From assembly GCF_008033135.1 (NCBI RefSeq), contig NZ_CP041335.1:4159925-4223924 (forward strand): a DNA stretch of 64,000 nt. Reading direction: 5' to 3'. Source of the DNA: Chitinolyticbacter meiyuanensis. Lineage in GTDB: Bacteria; Pseudomonadota; Gammaproteobacteria; Burkholderiales; Chitinibacteraceae. The notes below the pieces were generated by a model. That model had not been told where the DNA came from. It did not search any database and saw only the letters and a list, made by a program, of their open reading frames with translations. Position numbers and translations under genes: made by a program. Of the stretch, positions 60,079-64,000 are shown piece by piece (position 1 is the first letter of the stretch; each line of letters opens with the position of its first letter).

Positions 60079-60717
60079 TCAGCTGATCAGCTCGTTCTTG
60101 ATCGCGTAATAGGTCAGATCGGCATTGGTCTTAAGGTTCATCTTCTCGAGCACGCGGGCGCGATAGGTGCTCACTGTCTTCACGCTGAGGAACAGCTCGT
60201 CGGCGATCTCGGTCGGCGATTTGCCGCTGGCGAGCTTGAAGAACACCTGGAACTCGCGCTCGGACAGCGTCTCGTGCAGGCGCTTGTCGCTGGGGTGGGT
60301 CAGCTCGGAGGCCAGCAGATCCGCCAGCTCCAGCGACAGATAGCGGCGACCGGCGAGGATCACCCGCAGCGCCTTGATGATCTCGTCCGGATCCGCATCC
60401 TTCGACAGATAGCCACGGCAACCCGAGCGGATCAGGTTGAGCGCGTACTGCTCTTGTGCGAAGCCGGACAGGATCAGCACCGGCAACTCCGGGCGGATGC
60501 GCTGCAGATCGCGCAGTGTGTCGACGCCGTTCTTGTCCGGCATGGAGATATCGAGCACGACCACGTCGTAGTCGTTCTTGCGCACCAGCTGGATCGCTTC
60601 CAGCCCCGAGGCCGCTTCACCGGCCACGGCCATGTCGTCCTCGAGCTCGATCAGCGTGCGCAAGCCGGAGCGCACGATCTTGTGATCGTCGACCAGCAGG
60701 ACACGTTTCTTCATCAT
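60079..60717 (-). CDS. NarL/FixJ-family (LuxR HTH) response regulator
   Basis: 212 residues (ATG at 60717 or 60714). Receiver with LLVDDHKIVRSGLRTLIE, phosphoacceptor Asp in VVVLDISMPDKNG (about 55), Ser in LILSGFA and Lys in YLSKDADP; then LuxR-type HTH LSEREFQVFFKLASGKSPTEIADELFLSVKTVSTYRARVLEKMNL. This class pairs with HisKA_3 kinases, two of which (57928 and 61443) flank it. It may be the DNA-binding output of both. Confidence 0.93.
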   Translation of the reverse strand: MMKKRVLLVDDHKIVRSGLRTLIELEDDMAVAGEAASGLEAIQLVRKNDYDVVVLDISMPDKNGVDTLRDLQRIRPELPVLILSGFAQEQYALNLIRSGCRGYLSKDADPDEIIKALRVILAGRRYLSLELADLLASELTHPSDKRLHETLSEREFQVFFKLASGKSPTEIADELFLSVKTVSTYRARVLEKMNLKTNADLTYYAIKNELIS

Positions 60718-60751
60718 GGGCCAGCTCCTGTAGGGCCGCGGTGGCGGCCGC

Positions 60752-61282
60752 TCAATCGCGGCTCAGCCAGTCCGACAGCTCGTCTGCATGTTCCTCTTCG
60801 ACCGCGAGGATATCCTCCAGCATGCGCCGTGTGGTCGGATCCTTGTCGCCAAGGTAGCGGATCAACTCGCGGTAGCTGTCGATCGCAATCCGTTCGGCGA
60901 TCAGGTTCTCGCGGATCATCGTCTGCAGCCCGTCCGGCTGCACAAAATCGGCGTGACTGCGTTCAAGCAATGTGGCCGGCGACAGATCGGGCTTGCCACC
61001 CAGCTGGACGATGCGCTCGGCAATCCGGTCGGCATGTTCCAGCTCCTGGTCCGCATGCACGCCGAACTCGCTGGCAATCGGCTCACTGGCAAGGCCCGAG
61101 GCGCAGTGCGCATGGCTCTTGTAACGCAGCGCACAGACGAGTTCGGTCGCCAGCGCATCGTTCAGCAACCGCACCACTTCCGCCACATCCCCCTGGTAGC
61201 TGAAGGTGCGGGCACCGTCGCCAACCTGGCTGCGCGCACGCTGTCGGATCGCTTCGACATCGAGCTGGAATGTTTCAGACAT
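60752..61282 (-). CDS. Ferritin-like (bacterioferritin-type) protein
   Basis: 176 residues from ATG 61282, preceded by AGGAGGTA. Four-helix diiron signature: NDALATELVCALRYKSHAH, DQELEHADRIAERIVQLGG (ExxH), NLIAERIAIDSYRELIRYL, and AVEEEHADELSDWL (ExxH). These are ferritin-like di-iron ligands, so iron storage, or protection from peroxide, is likely; length is close to bacterioferritin but the haem Met is not evident. Upstream of the LuxR regulator on the same strand and divergent from the CHASE3 kinase. Confidence 0.85.
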   Translation of the reverse strand: MSETFQLDVEAIRQRARSQVGDGARTFSYQGDVAEVVRLLNDALATELVCALRYKSHAHCASGLASEPIASEFGVHADQELEHADRIAERIVQLGGKPDLSPATLLERSHADFVQPDGLQTMIRENLIAERIAIDSYRELIRYLGDKDPTTRRMLEDILAVEEEHADELSDWLSRD

Positions 61283-61442
61283 GGGGTACCTCCTGGGTAT
61301 ACGGCGCTCGCCCGTGTCGCGGGCCTGTGATATACAAAGTTGACTTGGCGGCATCGCGCCCGTCTCGAATCACACTGTAGGCCCAGCCTTCGCGGCGCTG
61401 AATGGGCAATGGGCTGAAGCCCCTGTAGGAATACGCTGACAC

Positions 61443-62879
61443 GTGCTTTCAATCCGCCGAATCCACCATGCTCTGAGCCGCTCGGCACGCGAGGCGGGCT
61501 GGTCGCTGGCGCTGGCCCTGGCGGCTTGCGTCGCCGCCGCGCTGGTGGCGCTTGCCATCAATGTGCTGTGGGTCAGTCGCAGCGAAGCGCAACTCGTTCA
61601 CATCGTCGAAACCCGTGACCGCATCGACCAGCTCAGGCTGCTCGACCAGCTGTTGTCGCAAGCCGAGAGCGCCCAGCGCGGCTACCTGATCCTCGGCGAC
61701 TCGCGCTATGCCACGCCTTACAACGACCGCGTCGACCTGTTGCGCCAGCAATTGTCCGAACTGCAGCAGGGTATCGCGCGCAATGCCGAGGTCGAGGCCC
61801 GGCTCGGCGAGCCGGTGCGGCGCTTGGCGATGACCATCAGCGAGAAGATCGCCGAGATGGACGTGACGCTGAAATTCGCCAACGCCGGCGACTTCGTCCA
61901 GGCACGCGAGGTATTCCGCACCAATGTCGGCCTGCAGAAGACGATGAAGATCAGCAGCATCGTCACCGGTCTTGTCCAGTTCGAGACGCAATATCTGGTC
62001 GAGCAGCGCAAGGGGCGGGACAAACTGCTGTTTGCGCTGCGCAGCTCGATGGCGGTGACCACGCTGCTGGTGCTGCTGTGCGTGGTGCTGATGCTCAAGC
62101 GCCTGCTGGGTGACGTGATGCGCGCCCAGACGGAACGTGAGGCGCTGCGGCAGCGTGAACGCGAGCTGGACGCACTGGTGCGCCAGCGCACCGATGAAAT
62201 GGAACGGCTGGCGGTGCAGTACCAGCTCGATGTCGAGCGCGAGCGCCATCGGTTGGCCCGCGAGCTGCACGACGAGCTCGGCGCCATCCTCACCGCCACC
62301 AAGATCGATCTGCACTGGGTACTGCGCCAGCTTCACGACCAGTACCCGATGATCAGCGACAAGCTCGCCAAGACGCAGCGCAACCTGGATCAGGCCATCC
62401 AGTTCAAACGCCGGCTGGTGCAGGAGCTGCATCCGTCGCTGCTGTCCACCTTTGGCCTTCTGGCCGCGATCCGCACCTTGGCCGAGGAGGCCGCCGGCCG
62501 CGGCGAATGGCAACTTACGCTCAACCTGCCCGAGGACGGCGCGCAGATCAACGAGGTGCAGGGCCTGATCATCTACCGCATCGTGCAGGAGACGCTGCAC
62601 AACGCGGTGAAGTACGCCGAGGCCAATTCGGTGTCGATCAGCCTGATCGTCGATGTCGAATTCCTGAAGCTGGAAGTAGCCGACGACGGCGTCGGCATGG
62701 ACCCGAACCGGGTGACGCCGAATCACTACGGCATCACCGGCATGCGCCACCGGGTGACGGCCATCGGCGGCCGTATCAACATCGTTAGCGCGCCTGGTGA
62801 AGGCGTCATGGTCTGCGCGCTGATCCCGCGCCGGATCGAAGCAGCCCCTCCTGGCACGCCAGAGCGCCGCTACGATTGA
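61443..62879 (+). CDS. CHASE3-containing NarX-like (HisKA_3) sensor kinase
   Basis: 478 residues from GTG 61443. Helices at about 20-44 and 200-220 enclose a CHASE3 periplasmic domain (LDQLLSQAESAQRGYLILGDSRYATPYND). After a coiled coil comes HisKA_3 ERHRLARELHDELGAILTATKIDL (His near 279) and HATPase (RIVQETLHNAVKYAEA, VADDGVGMDPN, HYGITGMRHRVTAIGG). It shares the CHASE3 type with the hybrid kinase at 47381. Its partner is probably the NarL-type regulator at 60079. Confidence 0.92.
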   Translation: MLSIRRIHHALSRSAREAGWSLALALAACVAAALVALAINVLWVSRSEAQLVHIVETRDRIDQLRLLDQLLSQAESAQRGYLILGDSRYATPYNDRVDLLRQQLSELQQGIARNAEVEARLGEPVRRLAMTISEKIAEMDVTLKFANAGDFVQAREVFRTNVGLQKTMKISSIVTGLVQFETQYLVEQRKGRDKLLFALRSSMAVTTLLVLLCVVLMLKRLLGDVMRAQTEREALRQRERELDALVRQRTDEMERLAVQYQLDVERERHRLARELHDELGAILTATKIDLHWVLRQLHDQYPMISDKLAKTQRNLDQAIQFKRRLVQELHPSLLSTFGLLAAIRTLAEEAAGRGEWQLTLNLPEDGAQINEVQGLIIYRIVQETLHNAVKYAEANSVSISLIVDVEFLKLEVADDGVGMDPNRVTPNHYGITGMRHRVTAIGGRINIVSAPGEGVMVCALIPRRIEAAPPGTPERRYD

Positions 62880-62885
62880 GGCCGG

Positions 62886-63410
62886 TTACAGCTGGCCGAC
62901 GTGCAGCCGCGTCATCACGCAGCGGTCGCGTTCTTCGGCTGCCATCGCAGCGCAGCGACGTTCCGCCTGCTTCACTTCACTGTCCTGCCAGCTGACGGCC
63001 GTGCCGCCGCGAAAGGCCTCGGCATTCGCCGCGATCTCCTGCCAGGACAGGTCACGCCGCTGGCGCGCGGTTTCGCGGCAGGTTTCGCCCACCGCAGCGG
63101 CATCGCAACGCCCCAGCGCCAGCTCATAGGCGGCGGCCACCTTGTTGCGCGCTGCGTTGATCCGCGCTTCGGCGGTGCCCGACACCTCGGCGGCCAGGTC
63201 CTCCAACGCGATGCGGCGATCGAGCGCCGCTTCCTCGGCGCAGGATTGCGCGCCGCGGCACTGGTCCAATTGGTTGCGATACTGCAGTTCTATCTGGCGA
63301 CGGCCTTCGCGCAGCGCTTCGCCTGCACCGGCGGCGCCCGCCGGCTGCAGGCCGGCCAGCAGCGCGAAGTTCAGCAGCAGCGAACATTGCAACATGCGTA
63401 TCCGGCTCAT
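62886..63410 (-). CDS. Secreted helical hypothetical protein
   Basis: 174 residues from ATG 63410. Signal peptide MSRIRMLQCSLLLNFALLAGLQPAGAA, then an alpha-helical region rich in Ala, Arg, Glu with six Cys spread along it (QCRGAQSC, GRCDAAAVGETC, RRCAAMAAEERDRC), likely disulfide-linked. Similar spacing of Cys pairs is seen in periplasmic low-complexity proteins near the right end of the window. No family recognised. Just upstream of the entericidin gene on the same strand. Confidence 0.6.
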   Translation of the reverse strand: MSRIRMLQCSLLLNFALLAGLQPAGAAGAGEALREGRRQIELQYRNQLDQCRGAQSCAEEAALDRRIALEDLAAEVSGTAEARINAARNKVAAAYELALGRCDAAAVGETCRETARQRRDLSWQEIAANAEAFRGGTAVSWQDSEVKQAERRCAAMAAEERDRCVMTRLHVGQL

Positions 63411-63464
63411 CGTATTCTCCTCGCCGGCGCCGCCCATGCGGCGACGCCGGCCCATGCATCGCGC

Positions 63465-63599
63465 TTACTTGGATTTGTCCGCGGCGTCCTGCACCTTTTC
63501 GCCGCCCTTCTCGATGTCCTTGCCCACGCCATGGACGGTGTTGCAGGCAGTCAACAGGGTGAAGACGGCAAGGCTCAGCAGTGCGATCAGGCGTTTCAT
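63465..63599 (-). CDS. Entericidin A/B-family lipoprotein
   Basis: 44 residues from ATG 63599, too short for many gene finders. Lipobox LLTACN (Cys 19) with the family hallmark NTVHGVGKDIEKGGEKVQDAADK. Entericidins are small membrane lipoproteins induced in stationary phase or osmotic stress. GGAGAAAA upstream fits translation. Followed by the Cys-rich secreted gene. Confidence 0.92.
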   Translation of the reverse strand: MKRLIALLSLAVFTLLTACNTVHGVGKDIEKGGEKVQDAADKSK

Positions 63600-63686
63600 G
63601 ATGTTTTCTCCTTGGTGTTGCCCGGGGCATCCCCGCCACCGTGCATGCTGCCAATGTGCCAGCCCGGCACGGGATGCCACCATCGT

Positions 63687-63724
63687 ATTGCGCCGCAATT
63701 TTTTGTCGGATTGCGCCGACAAAA
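63687..63724 (-). promoter_or_regulatory. Palindromes upstream of the entericidin gene
   Basis: TTTTGTCGG (63701-63709), ATTGCG, CCGACAAAA (63716-63724) is a perfect 9-bp inverted repeat. Next to it lies ATTGC-GCC-GCAAT (63687-63699), and ATTGCGCCG occurs twice (63687 and 63710). This looks like a double operator or regulatory hairpin about 90-125 bases upstream of the entericidin start. Confidence 0.45.
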
Positions 63725-63751
63725 CAGGCACTTGGCTGCACCCTGGCAATG

Positions 63752-63778
63752 AAAACGCCGGCGCGAGGCCGGCGTTTT
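63752..63778. terminator. Bidirectional terminator at right end
   Basis: AAAACGCCGGC, short loop, GCCGGCGTTTT. It follows the stop of the minus-strand partial gene at 63798 by about 20 bases. Confidence 0.9.
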
Positions 63779-63797
63779 GGCGAGCAGCGGCGCAGGT

Positions 63798-64000
63798 TTA
63801 CTGGCCGTAGCGATCCTTGGCCTGCTTCACGCACGCGTCCTTGTCGTCGCCCGACAATTCATCGCAACGAGCCTTGGCTACCTTGTAGTCGGCCTCGCGC
63901 TTTTCCTTGCTGGCTTCATCGACGGCACTCACGCCGTCCTTGCGTACTTCGAGGTCGGCCAGCGCCTTGTCACGGTCGGCCTTGGCCTTTTCCTGGCAGA
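63798..64000 (-). CDS. Lys/Asp-rich periplasmic-type protein, C-terminal part (truncated by window edge)
   Basis: At least 67 residues, the start lies outside the window. The visible sequence is charged and helical: QEKAKADRDKALADLEVRKD, then DEASKEKREADYKVAKARCDE and DDKDACVKQAKDRYGQ at the end. Cys in ARCDE and DACVK, plus one at the left, suggest disulfides. I associate this pattern with short secreted proteins of betaproteobacteria that carry no assigned function. Confidence 0.6.
   Translation of the reverse strand, partial: CQEKAKADRDKALADLEVRKDGVSAVDEASKEKREADYKVAKARCDELSGDDKDACVKQAKDRYGQ

Overview
The window is about 64 kb of GC-rich DNA (one sampled line, 40501-40560, is 41/60 G+C) with dense, mostly intact housekeeping genes. 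Gene order points to a betaproteobacterium: engB / cytochrome c4 / resB / ccsA; lolB-ispE-tRNA-Gln-prs-rplY; an SAH riboswitch in front of ahcY-metF; and rph ... rdgB ... hemW. My best guess is the order Neisseriales (a Chitinibacteraceae- or Chromobacteriaceae-like organism), but this is inferred from synteny and protein style only.

Region by region. 1-3.1 kb: the C-terminal end of a membrane HlyD-type adaptor cut by the window edge, a secreted SYLF-domain protein, and a CorC/HlyC-type membrane protein. 3.1-5.6 kb: SAH riboswitch, ahcY, metF (methyl-cycle recycling). 5.6-5.8 kb: a previously unannotated-looking candidate small RNA on the minus strand with four hairpins and C/U-rich loops. 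5.8-10.7 kb: engB, cytochrome c4 and the system II cytochrome c maturation pair resB-ccsA. 10.7-17.1 kb: rplY, prs, tRNA-Gln, ispE, lolB, a TPR lipoprotein and divergent mutM. 17.1-22.3 kb: a bacterial dynamin-like GTPase, cyclopropane fatty acid synthase, and an ada-alkB alkylation repair operon. 22.4-25.2 kb: two tandem Asr-like small secreted proteins and an OmpR-type two-component pair. 25.2-36.1 kb: riboflavin synthase with a tandem-repeated 3' end, a tightly coupled run of small VOC/GNAT/GST enzymes, three TauE/SafE-type permeases, NudC, an MltF-like transglycosylase, an EVE-domain protein and a BASS-type transporter.

36.2-46.5 kb: a DUF5063-like gene and yicC, a coupled Ser/Thr kinase and PP2C phosphatase, an outer-membrane protein, rph, a lower-GC arylsulfotransferase-like lipoprotein that splits rph from the usual dus/rdgB/hemW group, and that group itself. 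46.6-53.4 kb: a signalling island with two single-domain response regulators, a very large CHASE3-GAF-kinase-REC-REC-REC hybrid kinase carrying an apparent single-base frameshift, CheR, CheB and a REC-kinase, all translationally coupled, without CheA, CheW or a chemoreceptor. 53.5-64 kb: an envelope/stress region with small membrane and lipoprotein genes (DUF3309, BON, entericidin), AsmA, YihY, a ferritin-like protein, two NarX-like kinases with two response regulators, and a Lys-rich periplasmic protein cut by the right edge.

No CRISPR array, integrase, transposase, rRNA or phage module was seen. The observations I rate highest are the minus-strand sRNA candidate at 5661-5770, the MCP-free CheR/CheB kinase island with its frameshifted hub kinase, the long inverted repeat at 33561-33652, and the low-GC arylsulfotransferase insertion.
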